Source: Bemisia tabaci
Lineage: Eukaryota > Arthropoda > Insecta > Hemiptera > Aleyrodidae
Direction: 5' to 3'
Assembly (NCBI RefSeq): GCF_918797505.1
Contig: NC_092795.1
Span: forward strand, 21,439,131-21,503,130
DNA: 64,000 nucleotides
Shown: piece after piece, positions 1 to 12,345 of the stretch
How positions within the stretch are numbered: the first letter of the stretch is position 1
How the letters are laid out: each line of letters starts with the position of its first letter
Notes under the pieces: generated by a model
Told to the model about the DNA's origin: nothing
The model's input: only the letters and a program-made list of their open reading frames with translations
The model's database searches: none
Program-made: the position numbers and the translations under genes

Positions 1-295
1 AAGCTCAAAAAAGCTCTCAAGTTGAGCCCAAAATGGAGAGAATATCCCACCCTACCCTGAGAGTCCACCTCTACATCAAGACAAACTCTCCATGCAAAGA
101 TAAGGGAGCAAATACATTAGCAGAGAGTTGCCGTGTTTTCAGTTTTGGAGTCCCCAAATAAAGTGGCAGCCCTGTCAATGTCAATTTGCTCCCTATCTTT
201 GCAGGGAGAGTTTGTCTTGATGTAGACGTGGACTCTCAGGGTAGGGTGGGATATCCCCTCCATTTTGGCCTCAACTTGAGAGCTTTTTTGAGCTT
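1..295. repeat. Foldback cut by the window edge
   Basis: Bases 1-113 pair with about 183-295 in reverse complement (AAGCTCAAAAAAGCTCTCAA and its complement at the outer ends, GGGAGCAAAT at the inner) around a loop of about 70 bp, with few mismatches. The left arm may continue outside the window. Confidence 0.75.
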
Positions 296-939
296 GGGAG
301 TTGATTTCAGAGAAAACCAGTGGGACCATCGTGTTTCTCGCGAACTTTTACATAAGAATCATCAGTCAAATCGAAAATTCCTCACACATGCAACATCTCC
401 ATTTGCGAACGGCTTACATGCTTTGTAAATAAATTGTAATGATCGCTTCGGTATAATGAAGGTCTGATGGGTAGTAGCGTTCGGTTTGGAGCGCTTCATT
501 TTTTGGGATACTCTACGCTTTGTCATGGAGTTAGTTTATTTGCCTGTGGGTCATTCCATACCAGCTGGTGCCACTTTTAAAAGTGACCCCCTTAGAATTT
601 GATGAAATTTAGCACACTTATTGACTATGCATAGCTTCGTATAAATCCAAAATTTTAAATTGATACGACCACCCGTCGGGCTTTTATAAGACACTGAAAG
701 TTCGCCTCTTTTGAGGGATGTCACCACTTCAGTGATGTGTAACTCCGGAACGGTTCATCCAAAATCAACCTTTTTGGTACCGTTGGAAAGCCCTGGGGAA
801 GAGCTTTTCAGACATGTGTAACAAAATTGGGCTTAAATAAAAATCATGACAATTGATTTAGACATACCATGGCTTATCTTAGGCAAAATTAACCTTAATT
901 TATCTCTAAATTCAAAAATATGAGACGTCTAAAGTGCAA

Positions 940-1560
940 GCGCGATACAACTATTCGCGCAAGATGGATGTCCACATTGCATACGAAAAATATAAGACGC
1001 GATGGCGTGAGTCGTGAACTCGCAGTGCTCTGCTTTATGCTACTAGTTTGAAACACCATTACAAATAAGACAAACGGAAACAAACACAATATGGAAATAA
1101 AGCTAGGGAAAGGACGCGCGTTTACGACGGCGCAGAGATACAACTATTCGTACATGATGGACGTCTGTGCTGCATCTGAAAAATTGAAGGCGCGATGACG
1201 CGAAGCGTGAGATCTCAATGCTCTGCTATATGCTGTCAATGAGATGTCGTTCAGATTCGGGAAAAAAGTTAAAAACGAGGCCCGAACACATCTCTCCTAC
1301 CTTCGGCTGTGTTACTCACGTAGTGCTTGAAGCACAATCACGAATAAGACAAACGGAAACAAACACAATATGGAAATAGAGGGAGGGAAAGGATGCGCAT
1401 TTACGACGGCGCAGAGATAGAACTATTCGCACTTGATGGACGTCCGTGCTGCATCTGAAAAATTGAAGGCGCGATGACGCGAAGCGTGAGCTCTCGATGC
1501 TCAGTTTTGGGAGACAAGTTAAAAAAGAGACCCGAATACGTCTTTCCTGTCTTCGGCTGT
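940..1560. repeat. Degenerate tandem repeat inside the 1.6-kb element
   Basis: The unit start GATACAACTATTCG occurs near 943, 1138 and (as GATAGAACTATTCG) 1427, followed each time by a GATGGAYGTC stretch, GCGCGATGRCG and, between units, AATAAGACAAACGGAAACAA. Spacing is about 195 and 288 bp. A lone relative lies near 24848. Confidence 0.65.
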
Positions 1561-1752
1561 GTTGACACTCGTTCTTTCTTCTTTTTTCAGGTTCATGTTT
1601 AATTCTTTTTTAGGAGGGCTTTAATTGCAGACCCACGTCTTAAGCTCGTGTAAGCCGCAGCACTAGCTCGGTTCTTTTGGAAACGATGGTGCTTGGATGC
1701 GTCTAGTGACTTTAATTTTTTGTTTTCTTTAATTTCAGAAGACTGTCGGCCA

Positions 1753-1961
1753 CACTGAAAAAATGTGCTTTGCTCAAGCATAATGATTCTTGAATTTGCC
1801 GCCAAGAACTTTTTTAATCTTGATTTAAGCTGCATTTTTCTTGATACAGGGAAACCGAGGCTTGGGTTAAGCAAAAAAGTAGTTTACATTAAACAGTAAA
1901 ATTCTTGATTCAAGAAAAAATACTTCTTGGCGGCAAATTTAAGATTCTTTTTTTTTCAGTG
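1753..1961. mobile_element. CACTG-ended foldback nested in a larger element
   Basis: Ends CACTGAAAAAATG and TTTTTTCAGTG. A strong inner inverted repeat, TTGCCGCCAAGAA at 1797-1809 and its complement at 1922-1937, forms the stem. The flanking dinucleotides differ (CA and TA), so the duplication is not confirmed. It lies within the 548-2159 element. Confidence 0.55.
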
Positions 1962-2159
1962 TACTTCAATACTTACGCTCAATTTTGCAACTTTTACTCT
2001 GTTCGAACTTATACTGCTCTGCCAAGATTTTCTGAGCCCCCCTCCACGTAGGGAACGCCCTACCAGGAAATGTCACATTACGCCCCTTTAACCAGCCAAA
2101 TGTCTACGCCTTAGATGCAAACCAGTCCGTCCCTGGCACTAGCTGGCATGGAATGACCC

Positions 2160-2715
2160 CTGTCCGATCAAAGCTCAAATAGGGTCATGGTTTCCACTAC
2201 ACTTTCTCCCAAAATTACCTAATACTAACACATTTTAAAGAGGAAAAAGTATCTATTCAAATTAAAGAAAGCGTAATTAGTTCTCTGATGGCATTTCTTT
2301 GTATCCCAATTTTATGTTTTTTTACTTTTACACTGCGGTGGCTTGCAAATTGTCGGCAATCGATAAATGCCTCCGACAAAATATATGTGCCTTTACATCT
2401 GTGCTAGGGAAGTTAGTTTTTTCGGAAAGTGCTGTCAAAATACACGTAATCACGCAATGTACTAGTAATAATTTTTAATTTCATTTATGGAACATTCATA
2501 CAACTGATTGGCATACATTATTTTGGTCGTAAATTTTATAATCCATCAAACAGAATTTTATCTCCAATAGCTTCAATCGAACTGAGCTCGAATCGAACTG
2601 ATGAAGTCCTGCCATGTGCTGTGCATTGCAGGACACTTTGAAAACTGTTCCTCTTCTTCTAAAGAGGTCCTTCGAAAGAGCGGTGATTTCGCAAGTCGGC
2701 AACAATGTTCTCCTT
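2160..2715. other. No feature recognised
   Basis: AT-rich sequence between two repeats; only short frames of random character. Confidence 0.5.
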
Positions 2716-3265
2716 CAATTTATCGTATTCGATACATCAATCAGGTGAGATTGTATCGATATCGATTAATTCACGTGTAAACATAGCTTCAAAAGGCAAT
2801 TAAGTTATTTGAGGGAACAGGTTATTTGTGGAAGATTTTTATTTTCATGAGTACTAAAAGGTAATGAAAAGTGAAATCGTCAGGAATTTTCATCTTTTCC
2901 AACTAAAATCCTAGGTAATGTGTTTGATTAAGATTATGTTCTTTTAATTTGAGACAAACGATACATCGAACCACCATCGAATACGATTATAGATCGTTTT
3001 CGATAGTGGTTCGATGTATCGTTTGGTTCCAAACAATAGAACATAACCTCAACCCAAAATTTTAAGATATTAGTCAGAAAAGCTGAAAATGAGAAATGTC
3101 GTAACAATTTCACTACTCTTGGCCAATTAGTACTCATTCGAATCAAAAATCTATCACAAAAAACCCGTTCCGTTAGATCGCTCAATTGACTTCTGAGGCT
3201 ATGTTTATGTTTTGAACCAATCGATATCAATACAATCTCACCCGTTTGATGTATCGAAAACGATC
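2716..3265. repeat. Foldback with CGATACATC motifs
   Basis: The outer arm near 2728 (CGATACATCAATCAGGTGAG) pairs with TCACCCGTTTGATGTATCG ending near 3258. The tight inner hairpin 2954-3024 has arms AACGATACATCGAACCACC and complement. Part of the same sequence recurs once at 5297-5560. Confidence 0.6.
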
Positions 3266-4040
3266 TATTAATCCATTTAAAACATCAATTCTAGGCGAGA
3301 CAAACTGTCTCACATAGAATTGACTGTTCAACATACACTTAAATGGAGAAAAAACATTGTTGCCAGACTTGCAAGAAGCTGTTAAGAGCACCAACTTCCA
3401 ATGCTAAAAAGAGTCACTGTATTGAAGGTTCCAACGTACCTCAGCACAAATTCTTCTGGAAAAGTCCCAAGATAGCATTGAAGTTCTAGCAGAGTATGAA
3501 AGAATCTTAATTTCTGGAGGGGGAAATGTAGGATACTGTCACTTTCGTGTTTAGCATAAGTTCAATCGCACATCAAATCTTCCAACGTAACGCACTCTGG
3601 ATAATCTTTACACACTTTTTAACGAGCTACACCGAGAGATTAACTATACAATTTCGAAATTATATCAACTAGTGGATACGACAACACGCTGAAAGTCACG
3701 AAAGTTCTAAACTATGACACAGTAGGTTGAAGATCGCCAAAAAGGTTGAAAAATGCAAGGAAAGAAAGGCTTCTGGATCAGCTGAGCCGGACTAATTACG
3801 CTGCGTTGCGTTGAGACGGACGCGGCACGCGGTCGCAGCGCCGCCGCCAGCGCGGTGTCACTTTTCAAAACAATAAATATTTTGGAGTGGGGGAAGGAGC
3901 GACGGACGAGCAGCCGAAACCCATGGAAGAGGGGCGAGGGCGGGGAAGAGGAGTGTCAAAAGGCTTCGCAGGCCGCAGGCCGTGTTCCAGGCTCGAGCCC
4001 GATTTTATTACAGGATCGCATAGGATGCAGCGTTGCAGTG
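3266..4040. other. No gene recognised; short GC-rich patch
   Basis: The patch at 3798-3860 is rich in CGCCGCCG-type repeats next to otherwise AT-rich DNA. Short open frames at 3855-4267 follow the composition and the adjoining palindromes. Confidence 0.45.
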
Positions 4041-4213
4041 GCCATTGGCGGATCCAGCGGACTGGCAACACTGTTTTTCTCAACTTAAACCTGTGGAAGT
4101 GTATCGATTCTTGGAGGGATGGAGGGGCAAAGTGCTCCGACCAGAATCGATTATTTAACATAGGTTTAAGTGGAGGGAATCCGTTGTTGCCAAATTGCTG
4201 GATCCGCCTTTGG
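4041..4213. repeat. GGCGGATCCAGC palindromic element
   Basis: Arms GGCGGATCCAGCGGACTGGC and its diverged complement (GCCAAATTGCTGGATCCGCC) enclose a stem that includes AACTTAAACCTGTGG and its complement. Likely a MITE; the boundary with the next element at 4214 is shared. Confidence 0.6.
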
Positions 4214-4369
4214 CAGTGGCGAGACGCGATCGATCGATTATCGATATTTCCCCGTTTGAAGCTGTGATAAAGAATCGATTGCGAACACCCTGTACATCGA
4301 TTCTTTTCCAGTTTTCCACAGGTTTAAATGACTGATCAATCGATAAATCACAAAGCAGCCACGCCACTG
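4214..4369. mobile_element. CAGTGGCG hAT-like palindromic MITE abutting another palindrome
   Basis: Ends CAGTGGCGAGACGCG and CCACGCCACTG. It directly follows the palindrome 4041-4213, whose right end supplies its left flank. No matching 8-bp flanks. Confidence 0.65.
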
Positions 4370-5296
4370 ATAGGATGTGTCCACACGTGGTCAGAAGACA
4401 TTTCAGTGACGACATGAATCGTAAAATGACCCATTTCAGCCTAAATCGCTGCTACTGTGCAAGCTTGCTTTTTATACATGCACCCTCAAGCTCAGCCATG
4501 TACTTTTCCCTACAACTTGAGAGCTTTTCCTTATTTTTCTGTTGAAAATTATTTTGTTGTAAACTGATTAATTTTTCTGCAAGAACTGTCTTACCTTTTC
4601 GCTGGCTGTTGATCTACATACACCCTGTTGTGTTCCTGCATATACCTATGCATTATTTTATCTATTGATATACCTATCCGTATTCTTTATCTTCATACAT
4701 CACATCACCGGTTTCCGTACATTGCAATTTCTATCTAATCACTCTGCGCGGAGTCCGGCCTAATCACCCTCAACCCTCAAGACTTGCTCTTCACCTTTCT
4801 TTCAAGCACTCTAGTCTAGTTTTAGGCATTTAGAGTTCAGCTTCAGATAGAGTTCTATATTGTACCTTAAGGAGGCCGGGCCTCGGTCGGCTTCTCTTGT
4901 TTTATTATTATAATTTGACGATACATTCATCTCGTGTCGTGCTTTCACGTCCATTACGTACGATATGACGTTAGAGTACGTTACAACCCCAAAAGCTCTG
5001 TCATGCATTTATCCCAGAGCAAGCTGTGAGATTGTCCTCAGTTTTTTGTTGACAATTATTTGGTTTTAACTTATTCATTTTTCCGTAAATTATGTATAAA
5101 ACTGCACAATCTTAGCCGTATTGCAAGCTTTTTAGGGTCTTGAACAGGAGATGTTCAGAACTGAGACCTTTAACTGCTGCTATCCCGGCAATAATCGAAC
5201 TTATTCTCAGGGATCCAACATCTATTCTCGGATAGTTACAACAGTTTTACCTTTGCGTTGGCTGTTCATTTTTGCGTAAAGTAGTGCGCCCATCAA
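4370..5296. other. No feature recognised
   Basis: A diverged direct repeat is possible between about 4500-4610 and 5030-5270 (shared TTGTTGACAATTATTT-like and GCTGGCTGTT-like blocks). Nothing else. Confidence 0.4.
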
Positions 5297-5560
5297 GTTT
5301 ATAGATCGTATTCAATAGGGGTTCGTTTGGTTCAAAACAATTATTGAACGTAATCTAAAACAAAAATTTTAGCATTCAAGTTGGGAAAGCTGAGAATGAG
5401 AAAATCCGTAACAATTTCCCTCTTCATTGCCATTTTTTACTCTCAAGTATTAAAAATTCATCACAAAAAACCTGTTCCCTCGGATGACAATTGACTTTTG
5501 AGGCCATGTTAAAATGCTAAACCAATCTGTTTGATGTATCGAATACGATCCATCGAACAA
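5297..5560. repeat. Single-arm copy of the 2716-3265 repeat
   Basis: Shares the order seen at 2990-3265: AGATCGT, GTTCGTTTGGTTC, a GCTGAGAATGAGAAA stretch, ATCACAAAAAACC, TGATGTATCGAATACGATC. Confidence 0.6.
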
Positions 5561-6151
5561 TGGCTTGCTCAATAATAGAACAAATTTTACGCCCATAGGT
5601 AATTTATTTTAATTTTTTTTTATTTATCATTAATATTTTTATGCAGAGAACCTCACCTCACGGTCCATCCCTCATCCCTGCGACCCACCTCTTCTCCCCC
5701 ATCCTAAATAAATTCGTCAGTTTGAAATTGCAAACGAGTGTGACACGACCCACGTGCTCTGAAAGGGGAATCATAAATATAGGCACGTAAAAATAAAAAA
5801 ATAAAATAAAAAAGTAAATAAACCGCACGTCGCACGGTGACTGGTGACAGGTCATAACTCGTGCGCTCAACTCGCTAGGAAACACCAGCACATGAAGATG
5901 AACATGCGCTTGCTTATAGAGCTTAAAAATATAGATGTAAAGTGCGCACGAAGGATTTAATTCGGTTATTTAAATTGAAGGAGAGAGTATCTTTTGTTTT
6001 CATTTTAGACGGAGCGTGACAGTATTGCCAAATTTCATTTTTGTGAAAAGAGTATGTGCGTGAGGTTCGTTTTTCACGAACCAACTACTCTAACCTTCCA
6101 TCGTGTGTTTCATCGAAACAAAACTTTTGCGGTTTATGGGAGAAACTGTTA

Positions 6152-6300
6152 TCTGGAAACAATTGGACGTATTTCTATCAAACGGAACTATGTGCATTAT
6201 GACGTGAGCCCTGTTATACGTGTATTCTTATGGGTCTCAGGACTCATGTCTCAATGCACATAGTTCCGTTTGATAGAAATACGTCCAATTATTATCCAGA
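6152..6300. mobile_element. 149-bp palindromic MITE with TA duplication
   Basis: Arms TCTGGAAACAATTGGACG and its complement, continuing through TATTTCTATCAAACGGAACT with few mismatches. Flanked by TA at 6150-6151 and 6301-6302. TA duplication fits Tc1/mariner-type mobilisation. Confidence 0.75.
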
Positions 6301-8524
6301 TATATAAAGTCTAAAATATACTCAAATAATCATTAGCATGAATAAAATTGTTAAATTTCATTAGTAATCCCATCAGTCTCATTAGTTTGACTGATTTATC
6401 AATGGCGAATTCTATTTAAACAATAACGCAGGAAGTCATCACAAAATGAATACCTGTGGTATGTCTTCAGCATCAAACTATCGATTATCGTAAAACCGGA
6501 TGTGGATCCACGGTGGAAATTCGCGTTGAAAGCTCGTCAGAGGCAAAAACCCACAGCTCGTAACTTCCCTACCTGTATACGAGTCCTACGGCTCCTTTAA
6601 CGCTTTATTTATTTTCTGAATTGAACTTTAAAACTACGGTGCGGCTCAAGAACATTCGGCACCCCTGTTCTAAGCCGGATCAAAAGCATTCTATAATCCG
6701 CCACAAGCGTGTTTTCCTAATAGGCTTCCACTTTTCAAATTTCATACGCATGCCCGGTTGCAATATCATCCCTTGAACTTTGATTTTTCGTGCAACTGGA
6801 ACGCCGAGAAGTAACGGTCGAATATTACCATGTTGCAACAGAGTCGCATCCCCCAACTGCGCTGTGCGGTCTGAAATCGTCTTAGCGCTTAACTCGTTCT
6901 TTCCCCGAACCAGATCCGAGCTTTTTCTTGCGGTGCCCGGAACAAAAGCTCGGTTAAATGACTCCTTAACGCGCCTTTGTCTGCGTTTGACGCGAGTTTT
7001 GTCTCAGCCCCGCCGAGCAACCCCCATGTTTCGACGGGGATGAAAGGAGGCAGATATTCTCCCTAAATAGCTGGCGATGTCACTGATGTCACTTCCCGTC
7101 TTCTGTTTGCGTTCGCGGAAAAATTCCTACGAAACCTTCACGCCCAGGTTAGGTCTGCCAAGAATTTATAAACTGGCTTGACGAATGGAATCGTGCGAAG
7201 AAGATGACATTGTATCAACATTGTATTCTCTTTCTGCATAGTGTTGAACTACATTGAAATTTCAAAATCAAGCCTCTGCGATAGAGGGACTTCCGCAATG
7301 CTCCTTTGGAAAAAAAAATTGGATTAAAAAAAAATTACTCCGTTTTAAAAAATATTCTAAACTTTTGATAGATAAATCAATGCCATAACTTCATGTAAAG
7401 TCCTGTTGGACAAGTTACGATACAAACCATCCCCCGAAATTGCAATTTTTTAATTTCATTTTTTAAAACATTAATCGGACTTATCTCCAAGAGCTGCATT
7501 ATTGTGGCGTGATTCCCTAGTTCGCGGTTTAAGTATCTAATTTAACTATGCCTTAATAAGGACTAAATCGTTAAAAAGAGCGTCAGAACCGAAGTCAGTT
7601 CTACTTTCTTCCCAATCAATGTTCACTTTCCTTACATTCTTCGAGCCAGCATCATTTTTTGACCGCTAACAATGGCTATTAAACTCTCGATTACATCACA
7701 TTTTTAAAGACGTTAATCCACTGCCGCTAGCGAAGAGACATTGTCTCAGACCATCGCTGCGTTGACTTTCGTTGTTAAAACAAGAGTCTTCAAGTTCTCG
7801 CTCCCTTTTCTTTATCATATTTCTCCGGGGTAAATTTTTATCAAAGAAAACCTCATCACTCTGTGTTATTTTGAATAATTTTCATGCAACGTTTGCCGAT
7901 TACTCGGAACCAAGTCAACCTAATGAAGCATAAATGGCGGAGTCAGTTATAGAAATGGATCACCAGGATTCACACTCTCACCATTTGAGTATGCTTCGTG
8001 AGCCAAATGCGGACGGCGAAAATAATGATGATCTTCGAAATTAAATTTCAATTTGAAATCTTCAGAAAATCCGAAGCACCGTATGTGTCCACAAGATCAT
8101 GCACGGTGTTTTCTGATCTTAAAATAATCTCAATGATTTCGCTTCATGAACTCCTCATTTGAAAATTATTGTATTAAATGTGTGAGCCAATGCTAGGATA
8201 AAATGGAATAATCTTAGGAACACTTTTTGGCCTTAAGGACGTTTTGCATTCCCACTCTTCCGTTCACGGTTAGCCATTAGCGCGGAGTCAGTAAAACGCC
8301 TCTTCTCTGATGGCAACACCGCGTATCTGAAGAAGAGTAGATGTGATTCGACCTTGAAACGGACAGGATCACAAGTGAAGATATTCCCCTCGATCCGGAT
8401 CCAGAGACAAGAAAGGAAAATCTTCGACCGGTGCTCAGGACAAAAAGTAAATTAAAACAATGTGAGGCGACGATGCGACGTAGCGAGAAAAATTCGGACG
8501 CGTGTCCTTGCGCCTTCTTCAATA
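6301..8524. other. No gene or defined repeat recognised
   Basis: 2.2 kb of AT-rich DNA with a slightly GC-richer part at 6800-7050. The frames there have no domain-like features. Confidence 0.45.
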
Positions 8525-8770
8525 CCGCCGTCCTAAGGAAGAACGCCGTATGAGCCTTCAGGAGCTGCCAAATTTCCTTTTACAAGACTTGAATTTTCTA
8601 GGAACCTTATTAATGTTTTCCCCCCTATTTTTTAGAAGAATGCTCGCAGTCTGATTTTAAGTAGCTGAACATTTACAAGAAAACTTTTCATGACTTGCTT
8701 CAAAAATTAATTTTTTATAGGAGGAAATTGGGCAACTTTCGGATGTTCATACGGCGTTTTTCCTCATGGC
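8525..8770. mobile_element. CTGCCGTGC family, decayed copy
   Basis: Left end CCGCCGTCCTAAGGAAGAAC; the right end is altered after CGGCGTTTTTCCTC. No duplication can be read. Confidence 0.7.
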
Positions 8771-9218
8771 TTATAGGGCCTTGATTCTTATTGGACATAG
8801 CGCCAGCCCGGTTCGGCGCGAAAGTTAAGAGCTATATCGATGTTGAGTCACAAGGAGTAGCTACGCTGCCGTGTAATAACCAAAGAAACAGTTAAGGACC
8901 AAATAAGTTACAAAATCGAGTTTCCTTCAAAATTTGTCTAGTTTTATTTAATTGAACTCACTAATTGCTCTAACAGCAAAATTCATCGTATCGGTGTAAA
9001 ATGAGACCTTTGTGTCGGATGTAAGTGTCCAAAATTTCACGTTGTTTCTTTTACCCTCTTCTTGCTTGTTGGTCACGTGACCTCAAAGATTTCTGATTGG
9101 TGAAAACATAGCATGCTTTACACCGAAGTGAAACGAGATTTCGCTTAATGCTTTTTTGGCAGATCTCCGGGATGCCGCAATTTTGAGAGCCTAAAGCACG
9201 CAGACTTGCATACTTGCA

Positions 9219-9447
9219 CACTGGAAAAAAAAAAACACATTGGATCTAGAGCCCAGACTCTTAAAAACATCAACAAGAAAAAATACTCTTGATTCAATCA
9301 GATTTAAGCTTAAATCAAGAACCCAGCCTCTTAATTTGAGCTGATTTCCTTTTGATTTAAGCTTAAATCCGATTGAATCAAGAGTATTTTTTCTTGTCGA
9401 TGTTTGCAAGAGTCTGAACTCTAGATCCGATGTGTTTTTTTCCAGTG
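9219..9447. mobile_element. CACTGG palindromic MITE, copy 1 (2-bp TSD CA)
   Basis: 229-bp foldback element. The ends are CACTGGAAAAAA and TTTTTCCAGTG, and nearly the whole length pairs with itself around a short asymmetric centre. It is flanked by CA at 9217-9218 and 9448-9449. CACTR-type ends with a 2-3 bp duplication are the hallmark of the EnSpm/CACTA superfamily; that assignment is inference because no transposase is present. Same centre orientation as copy 3. Confidence 0.85.
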
Positions 9448-9776
9448 CAGGATTTTAGGACATTTCCAGGGGCACTATTCACCGTAACTTACGAATTTCT
9501 GTGGTTTCACAAGCATTTTTATAAAATCCACAAAGAAGGGCGTAGAAATCCAGTGATTTTTGTTTTTCAAATCAGAGAATGACCAGCGCTGGAGGCACAC
9601 GGATGATCCACTTGAAACTCCGAGGGCAAAAAGTTGACAAATAATAGAAGGATATTTTTTTAGAGAAAAAAATGGCTCTTACTAGAAGTACAATAGTTTT
9701 TGTCGGTTCATTGTTTCGGGCGCGGGAGCGATGGCCGATCGGTAGCGTGACGAGAGGAAAGTCGTCTTCCTCCAGA

Positions 9777-9869
9777 CGAAAGAGCATAACTACATTTAGC
9801 GATAAACTCTGTCGTCCGTATAACCCAATGCTTTCTCGGCTCATCTTAAATTGTAGTTACGCCCTTTCG
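9777..9869. repeat. GGGCGTAACTAC palindrome, minus-oriented copy
   Basis: Arms GAGCATAACTACA and TGTAGTTACGCCCTT. About 75% identical in reverse complement to 10445-10545. Confidence 0.6.
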
Positions 9870-10282
9870 TCAGCCAATCAGCGACCAAATGACTCAACGT
9901 CGAGTCGCGAGTAAACAAGAGCTACTGCGGAGAGATCTCACCCCGAGGCCGAGGGTCGATTATTGAATCGCTCTCGCATGAGGTCGATCGATAACAATCG
10001 ATTTTTGTCATCGCTAATAGGTATATTTATCGACCAGAGCTGTTCGATAACGATCCAATAATTGATCTGCTGGATCAGATGGGCTCCACCCTCTGGCCTC
10101 TACCGCTCGCTTAGCCGATCTTTGGATGGTGAAACTTAGGAAAATCATTTTTCTTTCTGTCTCGCCCCCTCAGAAATCCAGTGAACTGATTTTTAAGTTG
10201 TGATAATTGAACTGCAGTAATTATGAGTAGCAAGGCGCGAGGGATTTTGAGAAATTTTTTCCTGTTCATTATTTGTGCATTC

Positions 10283-10412
10283 CAGTGGCGAGGCTTGAAT
10301 AGTCGATAATCGATCTTTCCCCCTTTGTAGCTACGGTAAAGAATCGATTACTAAGGTGTTCGTTGCGGACACTCTGTTCATCGATCCTTTTCCATAGGTT
10401 TGAATACATCAA
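10283..10412. mobile_element. CAGTGGCG family, truncated copy
   Basis: Starts CAGTGGCGAGGCTTGAATAG and runs through the family stem (AAGAATCGATTAC, TTCCATAGGTTTGAA). The right end is lost. Confidence 0.6.
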
Positions 10413-10444
10413 AAAGCACGACTCTTTACTGGTGCATTTCGTCG

Positions 10445-10545
10445 CTTGATTGACAAAAGGGCGTAACTACAATTTGAGATGAGCCCGAGAGAGCATTGAG
10501 TAATATGGACAACAGAGTTCATCGTCAAGTGAAGTTACGCCCTTA
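10445..10545. repeat. GGGCGTAACTAC palindrome, plus-oriented copy
   Basis: Arms AAAGGGCGTAACTAC and AAGTTACGCCCTT; the interior ATTTGAGATGAGCC matches 9777-9869 inverted. The pair bracket about 580 bp that includes a CAGTGGCG fragment. Confidence 0.6.
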
Positions 10546-11149
10546 TGTCAGGAAGGCGACGATTTGCGGAGAAGCTCGTGGAAAACGTATGAGTAAAATA
10601 TTTTCTGTTGCCAGCGTCGGAACGTTTTGCGTAGTGGATGACGTCATCCCGCACTCTCCTTTTTTAAGTTTAAAATGTAGAGAAAGAGGCGTGAGGCATG
10701 GTATGGTGCCATGATTCACAAACAATGAGATCTGAACTGTAACGCAATGTCAGTCGTCAGTCGGCCAGCTAATCAATTGCCACACGTTAGAAGTGCCTTC
10801 ATTTTCGTCTGATACTGTGCAACACTTCTAGGCCGGAATATTTGCTCGAAGCGCCGTGACCAATCTAGCGCAAACCTGGTGGTCGTGATCATTCAATGTT
10901 GCTGAAATTATGGGGATGTCTATCTTTAAAGACATGTCTCTCTATGACGGAGGGTTAGATTAAAATTTCTTACAGTTCGATTACTTATAGCTTAAGTCAA
11001 GAAATGTCCTACGTCGAGGAAGAAAAATTAGAGGACAAGAACCTTAAAGACAGAAACTGTAAAGGATTAGGACTGATATCTTTCTAATATCCTTGCGGCT
11101 GTATAGGCTGTCAGCATCGCTGAAAGTATTAGGTACTATGGGAATGTGA

Positions 11150-11770
11150 CTGTTTTAGGCATGCCCCTCTATCACGGAAGGTTCAATGGACCACAAGGTA
11201 CGAATTTACCTAAGCAATCTGTTACATGTTTCTTAACCAGCATTTCACGTAGAACACGATTCAAACTACGAAAATTACCGAAATCAACTTCTAACGAAGA
11301 TATTAACGTTTTTATTTCGCACTGATTACGAGGAATTTGAACTGCCAGCTCACAAGAAACTCAAAGCTCTACGTGAGTCAAATCGCGCACTACAACGGTT
11401 TCAGCTAGCTTCTCAATCGAGCAATGTTCATTTTCCACCTGTGTTGTTCAAACTATTGGTAATTTGCTATAGCTGAGCCAAAGTGTCAAGATTGAAGTTG
11501 AAGATTTTTACATCGCAGAGACTGTCATGATAAACATTTAGCGCGCGATGTGAATCACGTAGAGCATTGAGTTTTCTTGAGCGGGTGGTTTGAATTCACG
11601 CATCATGAATCATTAAATATCTTCGTCAGGAGTTGATTTTGGTAATTTTCGTTGTGCGTATCGTGTTCTACGTGAAATTTTGGTTGAGAAACATGTATCA
11701 GAATGCTGAAATTCGTACCTTGTCTAGTGGTTCATTATGCCGCATTGACATAAAAAACGGAGGGTAAAAA
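11150..11770. repeat. Large imperfect foldback (about 600 bp)
   Basis: 11190-11400 pairs with about 11520-11745 in reverse complement, with blocks such as CACGTAGAACACGATTC and its match GTATCGTGTTCTACGTG, and ACAAGGTACGAATTT. Arms are roughly 75-80% alike by eye; the loop is about 120 bp. Confidence 0.65.
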
Positions 11771-12279
11771 TTAGTCATGCAACGTATACTGATTTTTTAA
11801 TAGCGTCTCTATACTTTGTAGCCTGCGGCAACGCATTAAAGCAGAAAAATTGCAGCACTAGATTCGGCCTTTTTAGCAGGTAAGTTTTACCCTTGTAAGA
11901 GAGGCCAGACTTTAAAACTCTTCATTTCAGTGCAAGCTCAAATCTTCCTGTTTTCTAAGAGACGGCAACCTTACATCAAAACAGAACCGTGCGAGAACAG
12001 TTACCCGACCAATCAGAGCTCGGACGTGTGCGGGCAGACCGCAGAACCGCGAATCGCAGAACGGGATTAATATTAATAGCCTATCGGTGGAAAATTATCT
12101 CGATCGTGAGTTTGCCGTTCGGTATGCCCACCACGGCAGGAGCTTCGAACCATCGATATAATCTCTCGGCATTTTTTGCGTTTCCGCCGCGCGTGGAGCA
12201 ACTGCTCCGGTCGGGCACCTGCCCAGTGCCTAGTGCCCAGATGCCGCCCAACACCCAGTCCTGCGCCAATGGCAAATCG

Positions 12280-12345
12280 TGCTTTGCGATGAATCGATTG
12301 ATCTTCCATTTAAACCTATGTAATAGGATCGATTATCAGGGATCG
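12280..12345. mobile_element. CAGTGGCG family, fragment
   Basis: Only the GTGCTTTGCGATGAATCGAT to GATCGATTATCAGGG part of the family stem is recognisable. Confidence 0.5.

Larger units (their letters stand above)
548..2159. mobile_element. 1.6-kb non-autonomous DNA transposon, TIR GGGTCATTCC (4-bp TSD CTGT)
   Basis: Inverted ends GGGTCATTCCATACCAGCTG at 548 and its complement ending at 2159 (23 of 25 positions match over the TIR). Flanked by exact CTGT copies at 544-547 and 2160-2163. The interior holds the tandem array 940-1560 and the nested foldback 1753-1961 and shows no transposase frame. Confidence 0.8.
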
